Shown piece after piece: positions 34,181-43,857 of a stretch of DNA of 64,000 bases. The DNA lies in the NCBI GenBank assembly GCA_936432065.2, contig OW386285.2, forward strand, positions 137,979,235 to 138,043,234, read 5' to 3'. The DNA comes from Rutpela maculata. Its lineage: Eukaryota; Arthropoda; Insecta; Coleoptera; Cerambycidae. How positions within the stretch are numbered: position 1 is the first letter of the stretch; the number at the start of each line of letters is the position of its first letter. The translations under genes were made by a program, and so were the position numbers. The notes beneath the pieces were generated by a model. It ran no database searches. It was not told where the DNA came from and saw only the letters and a program-made list of their open reading frames with translations.

Positions 34181-35898
34181 TTACGGCTCACAATGGCCTT
34201 TGCAATGACAGATAGCTGTGCTGGTAAGTACGGCCTTGTTACAAACGCAATTCCTAGAGCACAGAGGTTCAGTCTTACATCCGCACTTGATTAATTCCCT
34301 ACAGTTTTTGCTTGCTTCCGGTATAGCCATCCAGTCATTAGCTTGAACTGGATTTTTTCGTTGAGTTTTCCCCGTATCAGCAACCAGAACTGAACACTGC
34401 AACATAGTGCAAATTAAAACCTAGTGAAATTTTAAAAGTTCTCACGACCTATACCTAAGCTAAAGCTAAATTGTTAGCTTTAAATTTTATTCTAGTTTAA
34501 CACAGGAGTGCTATCCCACCACCAGTTACTCATCGTTCCAGCCGAATCGGACCCGCTCCGCCCAGCCACATGCTCACCATGACGTTGTACGTCGTGGTTG
34601 TATGGCTAGCTCCGGACCGGGATCTGACTAGGCGCATATCTGTAATAATTAACTGTTAATAAATTTTTGTTGAATTGAATTCAATTAGTATAGACATCCA
34701 AATTGGTTGCCATGTCTCTTCGTTTCTTTTCCGTCCAAAGTTAGCCGGAGTAGGTGCATTTTAGAATGATTTCAAACTTTTTAACCAGATGCTAGATTGG
34801 TAGATGCAGCGATTAGTGTGTTGAATGAGGGCATCCTGTGTGGGCGGTAGACTTTGCATCATCTTTACTTTTTTCCTTGTGTGAAGACATCCTGTCTGAG
34901 CTTGTTGATGCTGTCAAGTTCTGTTGTGCCATCGTACAGGATGCATGTGAATCGTTCTATAAGTTCAAATGCCTTTGTTTTAGCATCTACTGGCTGAAAT
35001 GGATGCTTTGCAGAGAAAATAAATCCTTCGGTGCCTGGAGGGTATGCTTTCCATGTCTTTCATGCTGACTTTTTCCCCTTACCAAAAAATTGTGATGTAG
35101 TGTCTTTACCCGTGAAAGCATGGAAAAAGGGCAATGCTCGCAACATATTTTCTCGGAGCTCTTGGCAGATGGCGTTGATATGATAATATCGGAAGTGTTT
35201 ACCCTTACCAAATGCAATCCAAAGTTGAATATTATGTTTGTAAGTTTGTAGCTCTAAAAAGATGCCTACTAGTACCACAATAACATCTGTGTCAATTGTA
35301 CCTTATGAGGATGTTGGTTGCACCGTTTTGTAATGCATCCAATATATGAAGACACATTCTGGTATCAGCTTCTTCGTGGTCAATTTCGGACATCGGTGCA
35401 CTGCTATTTTTTGAAATAACAGATTTACCATACGTGATGTATATTTCTTTACCTTCTTGTACGTTATAAGCTGCGACTACATCACTTAGTATGGTAAACA
35501 GTTCTGTCTTATTCTCTGAATTCTTCAGGAATATAACAAATTTTTTGTGGAGTGTGGTTTCCCTTGTGGTTTCCCTTGTGACTTCTCTCCTTTCTCTCTT
35601 CCCTCTCTTCACACGTGTAGTTTCTTTCAGACTCTCTGGCTTGTATATGTCCCATACAACATCGATTCTTAGGCAATCCTGAAATTGTCTTGATCCATGT
35701 TAAGAAGACCATATCACTATATTCTCCAAATGTACATGTATCATATTTCGAAAGTGCATGTACACTGGCAGGTTCATCAAATATTTTAGCATCAAAGTTT
35801 GCTACATCGTGGTTTTTAATTGAAGACAGGCAAGACAGTAAATCTGATTTATCGTCAGTCAGTCGTAAATCCCCGTGATTACTCAAAGACGGAAGCAT
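34181..35898 (-). pseudogene. Nuclease-family gene with Cys-rich tail (copy B), jockey-interrupted
   Basis: Minus-strand order: an N-terminal part from 35898 (ASVHALSKYDTCTFGEYSDM, VFLTWIK), a low-complexity SHKGNHKGNHT stretch, a frameshift, then NKTELFTILSDVVAAYN, IDHEEADTRMCLHILDAL, NGATNILIR and, after breaks, HFRYYHINAICQELREN, ALPFFHAFTGKDTTSQFFG, KGKKSAW, ERFTCILYDGTT. Beyond the LINE come WMAIPEASKNCRELIKCGCK, NCVCNKAVLTS and CHCKGHCEP, ending at 34181. Acidic motifs (EEADT) and G-x-D-T-T correspond to copy A's ADDAD/DDTD and GCDTT, but here GCD is GKD. This is a known repetitive metazoan protein type without assigned function; a FEN1/PIN-like fold is inference. Multiple frameshifts make it inactive. 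Confidence 0.7.
34346..34683 (+). mobile_element. Jockey-family 3' end inserted in element B
   Basis: GTATCAGCAACCAGAAC, the hairpin region ACCATGACGTTGTACGTCGT, GTATGGCTAGCTCCGGACC and a TTGAATTGAATT tail match the 3' UTR of the jockey copy at 25404-26740. It is 5' truncated and carries no coding sequence. It separates the Cys-rich tail from the rest of copy B. Confidence 0.75.
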
Positions 35899-37145
35899 TT
35901 AGAAACTCTGGATGCTTATATCTCGCAAAATATTAAAGTTACAAAAGCAGATCTAGTCAAAGTTGTAACAAATTTAGTCTAGATTAAAATTGATTCGAAT
36001 AGTGTTGCTGCAAATTCAACCAATTTTCGCGTAACAATTTGAAAAATGTCCAAAACTTTCGCAAAATATTAATGTTACAAAAGCGGCTCTGGCCTCAAAT
36101 TGTAGCAAATTTAGTTTAAATTAAGTCGTTTTTGATGCAAACTCAGAAGTTGAGGACATACTTAGTAAAAACCAAATAAATTCGAAAATTTACAGTTAGA
36201 GTCCAAATAAAACAAAGATAGCGTCGTATTTCAAGATGGCGGACACTGAAATCGGGCACTCCTCCCCGAATTGATAGCACTGAGGGTATAAAAGAACTCT
36301 GCAAAATTTGGCGCTTTAATCCAGCAGGTCGCGATTCTGACTAGTATTTGCTCTAAGCCACCACACGAATATCACATCCTTAAGGAATAATCACGAAAAA
36401 ACTAATTTTTTGCTTCTTGAAATTCAAATGTATAGCAAATGTATAGTTTTTTCTTCGAATCGCAACGGACACTTTTAATGTATTCCCCCATACGTTTGTT
36501 CTGAATTAGTCCGGGGTCCAAGCACTCCAAATTCAAGATGATCTGTTCCGACACGACGTACAAATGTTGATATAAGTAATGAAGAGAGCATTACTTGGGG
36601 CACTAGAAAACACTTGTCGGATTAATTTTTGCTCTTGCGCAACTTCAGAAATCGCAAAAAATATGGCGGATTGATAATTACAAAATTATGTTTTACAATG
36701 GTTATTTTCCGTTAAAAAAAAACTATGTAACCTACCGATCTGATTTTTGGTATGTATACTCAAAAGATATACGTGATGCTAACTAAGCTATTGGTGTTTT
36801 TGAAAAGAATATTTTTTTTGGAAAAAAATTAAAATCAAAAGGTTGATATTTACGTTCTAAAAATTTCGATATGCGGACAACTATGTTAAATTTATGAAAT
36901 TCTTATATACAATTGCTTACCAAATATAGTACATATATTGAAAAAGTTTTTTCAGAAAAGATCCTGTCGATAACGTATACAGTTTTTTGTTTATGATTTT
37001 TTTTATGAGGCGCGTAATTATGCAGCATTAAAATAAAAATAGTCTACACGATAATTGGTACAGTGTAACAGTAAAAAGCACTATATTGTTCAATATAATT
37101 GCAAATTTGAATTACTTTATGTTAATATTACAACAAAACGAATGA

Positions 37146-37280
37146 AAGTAGTAGTCGGGCGTTGCCGATTGCGGCCACTCATTTAAAAAAATAATAATCG
37201 ATACAAAGTGAATTGTGTGTTCGAGCAAAATGTTAATCTATTAATCAAATGGGTATTCGCAATTGGCCATGCCCGAGTAC
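37146..37280. repeat. Short imperfect hairpin
   Basis: GTAGTCGGGCGTTGCCGATT and ATTGGCCATGCCCGAGTAC are inverted copies around a loop of about 75 bp. Confidence 0.55.
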
Positions 37281-37504
37281 AACTTCTACTCGTTTTTATA
37301 TTGTTTAAGAAATAAAACATTAGTGAGAAATATTATTTTAGGTATTTAGCATATTTAATAGAAAGCAGAAAAGGGAAATATTTTAAATAAAACATTAATG
37401 TTGTATATTACGTAATTTTTGTGTATAACTATTCTTACATGTTAGTCAGAATCACTATCATTATGAAATGATGCATATTGCTTTTTCCCTTAAAACAATT
37501 TTCA

Positions 37505-37600
37505 GGAAAAGCAGCACACGAGAACGCAATTGAATACCACTCACAAGAACAGTTTGTGTCGCATTTTATTTTACAGTTGCACTTTTTAATTTAAGTTCAG
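37505..37600 (-). pseudogene. Possible nuclease-family Cys-rich tail trace (copy C)
   Basis: The minus strand reads KKCNCKIKCDTNCSCEW and a further Cys nine residues on. The spacing C-x-C-x3-C-x3-C-x-C matches the tail of copy D exactly and resembles that of copy B. Nothing else of the gene was recognised, so this may be chance. Confidence 0.4.
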
Positions 37601-37839
37601 ATAAACTTTTTTTGTCGATATTATCGGTACCAGCTCCTGATTTCCAATTCTGCATCTAAAATTTTGTGCAAGAGGTAATTTGAATGACGGTTCACAACAC
37701 TGTAGGGAGCGTAAATAACTTTTATTAAATTATTTTACCTTTTAATAATTTTCAAACGTATACATATAATATATTTGTAAAGTTGACGTGTATGTACATT
37801 GAAAATATTTCCAAAAAACTGATGTGAAGATGAGTAATG

Positions 37840-38247
37840 GAATACATTAAGACAGATTTTGGAATTTTCCTCTGTTTGTCTGCTTGTCTGTTTGAACGCG
37901 CATCACGCAGAAACTACTTAACCAATGAGGTTCATCTAAGCTTGGAGTAACATTTAGTTCTTATTTCATCGAAATCGGCCTAGACTAAGCCAAGTTTTAT
38001 GATAATCAGTCTAGTAGAACAGGAGATACAGCTTGATCTCTACAATAAGCGTACTTGCACGGCATAAACTTTTAAGATTAAACTTCTGAATATTCCAGAA
38101 AATTCGAGAGTACTCTGGAATATTCCATAAAATTTGTGAGTTTTCTAAAATATTCCAGAATGGTGATTCTACCTCAAACGTCGTTTATAAAGAAGCTTTC
38201 TAGTCAATTTAAAAATTCCACGCGAACGTAACCGCGGGCATAGCTAG
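37840..38247 (+). mobile_element. Non-autonomous Helitron, 3' end defined
   Basis: The 3' end has a CGCG..CGCG hairpin (38221-38236) followed by GGGCATAGCTAG, ending in CTAG at 38244-38247 before a T. A CGCGnACG..CGCGGGCA..AGCTAG terminus is typical of insect Helitrons. The 5' boundary is a guess. It contains an array of GAA/TTC pentamer units (38088-38160). No Rep/helicase coding. Confidence 0.6.
38088..38110. promoter_or_regulatory. Heat-shock-element-like array in the Helitron
   Basis: Five alternating units at exact 5-bp spacing: GAA 38088, TTC 38093, GAA 38098, TTC 38103, GAG 38108. Two further partial arrays follow (38118-38125 and 38152-38160). This is the canonical HSF-binding arrangement; function here is untested. 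Confidence 0.5.
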
Positions 38248-38991
38248 TAAATAATAAATATGAACCGCAAACAATAATCAAACGATTTAAACAATCAAAC
38301 ACAAATAGTTTTTATAATGTTAAAATGTTAAGACAAATAACTTCACATTATATATATATATAAGTACATACGCCTAAATATAAACATACCAGCTAATTCC
38401 ACTGTAAACTGTTTTCATGCGCTTTATGAATTTTGGGAGAGCTGTCGCCTTTATTACATGCGCCGCATCATGCACCCATTTTAAAAATTCACAACTCGAA
38501 TACTATATGCAATATCAACTTAATTCTCGTCTTAAAAACATTTTCAATATATTAGGTTTGTTTTTTAGCATAGTTTGTACACAAAAAATTTAAAATTGAA
38601 GTACTTGCTCGTATGTCGAAATTCTTACTACAATATTTTATAGTTACAGATTTCATATTTTTTTCCCAAAAAACTAAACATATTTAAACAATGCCATCGA
38701 GCCTTATCTAAGCGCTTATGTCTTTAGTGTATACTATAAAAAAATTAGATGGATAGCACTCATATTTTCTTTTACAGGACGTGTTATGTATTAAAAAACA
38801 TTTTTTTAGGAATTATCATTTCGTCTCTTTTCTTATCATTTAAGAAGTTATGCAAGAGCTGATAAGAATCCGACAAGTCATTTCTGGTGTCCTATATAAC
38901 CCTTTTTGCAAATCTGAAGTTGAAAAATGTACGTCATGTCGGAACAGGTTACTTGGAATTTAGAGCGATTTCGTACTGTTGGACCCCAGAC

Positions 38992-41548
38992 TAAATGGCC
39001 AAAAAGCCAATGGAGCCACACTCGAAAATTTAATTAATTATTTTTTTTTATTTATTTTTATTATTTAATTAATTAATTAATTAATTAATTTTTAATTACA
39101 CAGGTCTACATAAACAAAGGTCTTGTCCTAAGGTTCTGGTCTCTGTCTCCTAAAAAGGGCAAAAATGAGATTTTCCTTCATATACCGCCAGTTTATAGAG
39201 AATATTATTTTTTATTTTGTAAAGGTATGAGTACGTAATGGTGTCAACATTATCAAAGTTTTAATATTTTACCCCCTACCTCCTTTCACTATCCCCTTAG
39301 GGAAGTAAAAATTGCATTTGCCTGTACCAATCGATACTTAATAGCCAAAAAATTTGTTTTATTTATATTGTAAAGTTATGAGCATATGATGATATGATGT
39401 AACATTATAGAAAGTGGAATCATCAACCCCCACCACCCCTTACTACCCTCCTCTCAGTGAGGTAAAACTTGCATTCTCTATATAAACCGAAATTTAATGC
39501 CAACCGAAAATTATAAAATAAAAATCGTGAACAAAAAATATTCACAAAATCATATTTTTTAATTCGGTAGAAAATGGAATGGTACACCCACTTAAAAATC
39601 CACTATGAACAAAAAAAAAACAACCACTTTCAGGAAAAAATTGAAACAAATTTTAAACTTTCAACAATTGGATAATCGCATATATGGTTACCTCTTTGGA
39701 TTGGAAACGACCTCCACTCTCACCTCATCTCGTTTGATAGACCATTTCTGTATAGTTAAATATAATGACGAATAACCCTTGCTGGTGTTGTTTCAATATT
39801 TTATTGTCAACATATGATACTGGGAGATCCAGTTATAATAGTTAGTATTTTTAACAAAAAATTAAATTGTTTTAAAAAGTTTTTTTTTGTGATATGTTCC
39901 ACTTTTGTATTTTTTATGATAGAGAAACAAACAAAAAATGACTTCAAAGATTAATTAATTACACAGGTCTACAAAAAAAAGTATCTACCTAAGGTTCTCA
40001 TCTAACTTTTCTGAAGTATTTTGACGCGCTGAAGCCAATTTTGGACAAAAAAATAATTTCCATCGTGTCAGTTCCCTCTTTTATTAAATTATTAAAAATT
40101 AACAAAAAACGACTTTTTTCACATAATTAACAATTAAAAATATTGCCCTTTCCTCCCCTGCCCAGTCGCATGCCCCAGAAGTCCACCATCACTTTTAACA
40201 ATTAGTGCAGCATGCGGAACAAAATGACTTCAACCATGTTTTTCTACTACGAACTTGCACACGGACCCCCAAAAAAGTGTAGTTAGAGAACCCACATTGT
40301 AGAGTAATATTGTAGAAACCAATTCATATTTCAGGTGAGAAATGCAGTATATGGAAAATATAAAGTGATTTCAGCGGGGTTTGAACGCGTCAATATTTAT
40401 TATATATTTTATATCTTGTGAAGTCCAAGATATCAATTTCTGAGTAAAAGTGGCGGATCAGGTTTATGGAGATTTATTTTATCTATTACATTTTTTATCG
40501 TTTATTGTCTGCATTGAGAATATTTTGATAATAAATCAAAAGAAAAAGCTTTTTATTTGTATATTTTATCTGCAGAAATTCAATAAAGTGAATCAATTCA
40601 CATTAACATAGTCAACACGACTTACTGTTCAACGAAAATAATATGAACGTCCAAGACTTTTTTTGACTTTCCTCTGATAAATTTTTATACATTTGGTGTC
40701 ACTAAAGACTCCCAGAGACGAATCAATCCGTAACTGCATGGTCGACACTCAAGGAGAACTGGCTTTCATTTCGAGGTTACGGGTTTGACTCCTGGTGACG
40801 GTACTGGTATTTTTTTTTTTTTTTGAAGAGAGATTAATCCTAATATACTGGATACTGTGTTCTTTGCCTCCAAATGTTTAGCTCTATCTCTAAAGAAGTC
40901 ATTTCAGGCTTCTGGGGGTAAAGAAGATTGAATACTTGTGTTATGTTGGTGGGTGTATTAGATTCACCGTCAGATGGATGGTTCAGATTGTATCATCCAT
41001 CAATGACACACACTAGGTAAAATACTGAACGTTCTCGTATAAGGCCATCTTTTGCTTAGTGAAGTAGTCGGCAACATCCAACTGAAAATATAAATTCGAA
41101 TAAATATCAGAATTCCAAAAAGTATTCTGACTTGAATTAAAAAAATAATTGGGCATCTTGTAGTAATCTTAATCTTCATCACTAAAGAATGATATACCGG
41201 GTGTGTAGTCGCGGGCTAGGCATGGGGAGAAGAATTACAACATCGCGCGTGCCAGCTGGCTGCAATGAAATAACAGAGCTGGAATGCTCCACCAACGGAC
41301 GAATTTACGGCTGCCGGTGTTGTCAAATCTCTCGCGCTACGTGAATGTACATGCCTAATGGGAAATTACACGCACGGTACATGCTTTAAACATGCATTTG
41401 TCATTTGTGTGTATTATATTTTATCACGTCATTTCTGTTAAATTTAAATATTAAATGGATAATAATTGTAAAATAACCTTAGTAGTCTAAGATCCGGCAT
41501 AAGAAATTAATACCCTCATCTATTATTCAGATAAGAAATAGTTTATAT
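38992..41548. other. Unassigned sequence with simple repeats and solo repeat ends
   Basis: A (TTAA)n tract lies at about 39062-39095. Two direct solo ends of the ACACAGGTCTACA foldback family lie near 39105 and 39960. A tRNA-like stretch is listed separately. No gene. Confidence 0.4.
40733..40808 (+). ncRNA. tRNA-like sequence or SINE head
   Basis: GGTTTGACTCC at 40782-40792 matches a Pol III B box with one change (GGTTTGA for GGTTCGA). An A-box-like TGGTCGACACTC lies at about 40739. A poly-T tract follows at about 40811. No good cloverleaf could be drawn by eye, so a pseudo-tRNA or a tRNA-derived SINE is more likely than a working tRNA gene. Confidence 0.35.
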
Positions 41549-41716
41549 AAAAGATAACATGTAGGCTAATAGATCGCGACTAGGTTGCCTAGCCATATCT
41601 TGACACAGTTTTTTCCTAGAACCAACGTTTATCTAGATATTCGTAAGAGATGATAAAAAAACACGTTTCCTTGGAAAATGTAAATTTCCAGTTGTATCGC
41701 TCCTTGCGTCCTTATT

Positions 41717-42318
41717 ACTTCCACATCCAGTGGAAGTATAGTAACGACAAAAAATTTTTTAAAAATTTTTATTGCTCAGATAGGCTTAGAATGTCATGAA
41801 ACGTCGAGATTTTAAGTTTGAGAGAAAAAAAAATTTCTGTCTGTCGGTCTGTCTAACTTTTTTTGTGCGCACGATTACTCTGGAACCGTTTAAGATATTG
41901 ACTTGAAATTTGGTACACGTATGTATTTTAATGAGATCTGGGAAATAGATTATATTTTCATTTTATTTCGTTGAAGGGTTGGGGGGGTAAATTGGGGTAA
42001 ATGGGGGTAAATAGGTAAATCAAGTAGGTAAGAGTCCATAAAATTGATATTTAGTATATACAAAAAAAGTTAAGGTCTCAAAATTTTTTTGGCATTAGCC
42101 ACCCCCATTACTACCCCCACCCCATTATTAAAGGGGGTGAAAAAAATAAAGTTTTAATTTAGTAATATTAGTGTCTACAAGAAACTAAGGCCTCAATTTT
42201 TTTTTACTTTATTCACCTCCACTACCAACCCTCTACCACCCCCACCCCCGCTACCGATGTGGCATATCGTTTTATAGGTCTTTGGGGTAGACGATTTCAA
42301 ATATTGTGTTGTTAAAGT
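41717..42318 (+). mobile_element. F1 copy, 3' end replaced by satellite
   Basis: It starts CTTCCACATCCAGTGGAAGT and follows the F1 order through the GGTAAAT heptamers and the CCACCCC blocks to TTGTTAAAGTT. There it passes directly into the 30-bp satellite instead of the usual CAATTATTTCCACAT end. Confidence 0.75.
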
Positions 42319-42328
42319 TACTTCGAAT

Positions 42329-43032
42329 AGTATGGATGCACAATGGCTTTGTTCGACTACTATGGATGCGCAGTAGGTTTCCCCGAGTATTACGGATGCG
42401 CAGTGGCTTTCCTTGAGTATTTTGGATGCGCAGTGACTTTTCTCGAGAATTACAGATCGCAGTAGGTTATCTCAAGTAGTATGGATGCGCAGTGGGTTAC
42501 TTTAAGTAATATGGATGCGCAATGGCTTTCCTCGAGTACAATGGATGCGCAGTAAGTTACCACGAGTAGTACGGATGCGCAGTGGCTTTTCTCCAGTACT
42601 ATAGATGCGCAGTGGGTTACCTCAAGTGGTATGGATGCGCAGTGGGTTTCCTCGAGTAAAATGGATGCGCAGTGGGTTACTTTAAGAAGTATGAATGCGC
42701 AGTGACTTTTCTCGAGTATTACAGATCGCAGTAGGTTACCTCAAGTAGTTATGGATGCGCAGTGGGTTACTTTAAGTAATATGGATGCGCAATGGCTTTC
42801 CTCGGGTACAATGGATGCGCAGTAGGTTACCACGAGTAGTACGGATGCGCAGTGGCTTTTCTCCAGTACTATGGATGCGCAGTGGGTTACCTCAAGTGGT
42901 ATGGATGCGCAGTGGGTTTCCTCTAGTAAAATGGATGCGCAGTGGGTTGGTTTAAGAAGTATGAATTGCAGTGGCTTTCCTCGAGTAAATTGGATGCACA
43001 GTGGGTTACCTTGGGTAGTAAGGACGCGTAGT
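42329..43032. repeat. 30-bp tandem satellite with higher-order period
   Basis: About 23 units of the type ATGGATGCGCAGTGGGTTAC plus CTCAAGTAGT. A variant unit with ACAGATCGCA occurs at 42452 and 42721, so nine units repeat as a 269-bp higher-order block. Because 30 is divisible by 3 the array encodes an open decapeptide repeat (MDAQWVTSSG) from 42871, which I regard as incidental. It lies between two same-orientation F1 copies. Confidence 0.9.
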
Positions 43033-43125
43033 CGGTTTGCGAAGAAAATACTTAAAGTAGAGGCCTATCGTGTAGTTTACGGCACACAACGATTTTTTAT
43101 ATCTTTGTCATGCCATTTTCTGCGT

Positions 43126-43780
43126 ATTACTTCCACATCCAGTTGAATTATATTAACGCAAAAAAAAATTGGAAATTTTCATTGTTTAAATGTCATGAAA
43201 CGTCAATATTTTAAGTTTGAACAAGAAACATTTGTCTGTCACGTCGGTCTGTCTGTTAGTCTTGTATCTTTTTGGTGCTCACGATTACTCTGGAACTGTT
43301 TAACATATTGACTTAAAATATGGCATATAAGTATTTTAACGAGATCTGGGACTAAATTGTATTTTGATCTTATTCTTTTGCAGAGTTAAACGGTAAATTG
43401 GGGTAAATGGGGGTAAATAGGTATATCAAGCAAGTAATAGTCCATGAAATTGATATTTAGTAAATGTAAGAGGAGCTAAGGTCTCAAAAAAAATTTGACA
43501 TTAGCCACACCTATTACCACCCCCACCATTATTAAAGGTGGTGAAAAAATAGTGTGATTTAGTGTGTGTACAAGAGTCAAAGTCATTAAGAATTTTTTTC
43601 ACTTCATTCATCCCCACCACCGATGTGGCATATAATTTTATGGGTTTTTTGGGTACATGATTTCAATTATTGTACTATTAAAGTTCCATAAACAATTATT
43701 TTCATATAGTGGAATGCAAATATAGTATTTTTGTTGTAAGAGACTTGGATGTGGAAGTAGTGATTCCTTGGGCAGCGGTT
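43126..43780 (+). mobile_element. F1 copy with both ends
   Basis: It starts TACTTCCACATCCAGTTGAA and ends TTGGATGTGGAAGTAGTGAT, with F1 interior landmarks between. A further TTCCTTGGGCAGCGG follows, as at 3625-3641. Confidence 0.75.
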
Positions 43781-43857
43781 TTTTTTGTCGTAGTGCAAAA
43801 AATAAAAGATAGTTCGATTGTTGTAACAAGTTTTTAAAGTAAAATTCTACACGTCTC

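Larger units (their letters stand above)
33590..36366 (-). mobile_element. TIR-bounded element B (2.78 kb) carrying the nuclease-family gene
   Basis: The left TIR (33590-33915) and right TIR (about 36040-36366) are inverted copies over about 330 bp. The outer end is GTGTGGTGGCT. Internal shared tracts are GTCCGCCATCTTGAAATACG, TTATTTGGTTTTTACTAA and AAGTTTTGGAC. Part of the right TIR is directly duplicated inward (about 35916-36059). The only gene remnant is minus strand 34181-35898, itself interrupted by a jockey 3' end at 34346-34683. I could not see a clear target duplication. Confidence 0.8.
36509..38991. mobile_element. TIR-bounded element C (2.48 kb) with TA flanks
   Basis: Inverted ends GTCCGGGGTCCAA and, inverted, GTCTGGGGTCCAA. 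The TIRs extend about 170 bp with shared CTGTTCCGACA, GACGTACA, CACTTGTCGGATT and CTCTTGC tracts. TA lies at 36507-36508 and 38992-38993. Inside are a short hairpin (37146-37280), a Cys-rich coding trace on the minus strand (about 37505-37600) and a Helitron-like insertion ending at 38247. No complete ORF. Confidence 0.75.

Noticed and set aside
38053..38160. Promoter of a host heat-shock gene
   Set aside because: No gene follows within several kb and the array lies inside a Helitron.
40733..40808. Functional tRNA gene
   Set aside because: B box and poly-T are present, but no convincing acceptor stem or cloverleaf could be drawn; kept only as tRNA-like.
42329..43032. CRISPR array
   Set aside because: Units are contiguous variants of one another, not identical repeats separated by unique spacers, and the genome is eukaryotic.
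42871..43146. ORF encoding MDAQWVTSSG-like repeats
   Set aside because: The 30-bp satellite period is divisible by three, so openness is expected without coding function.
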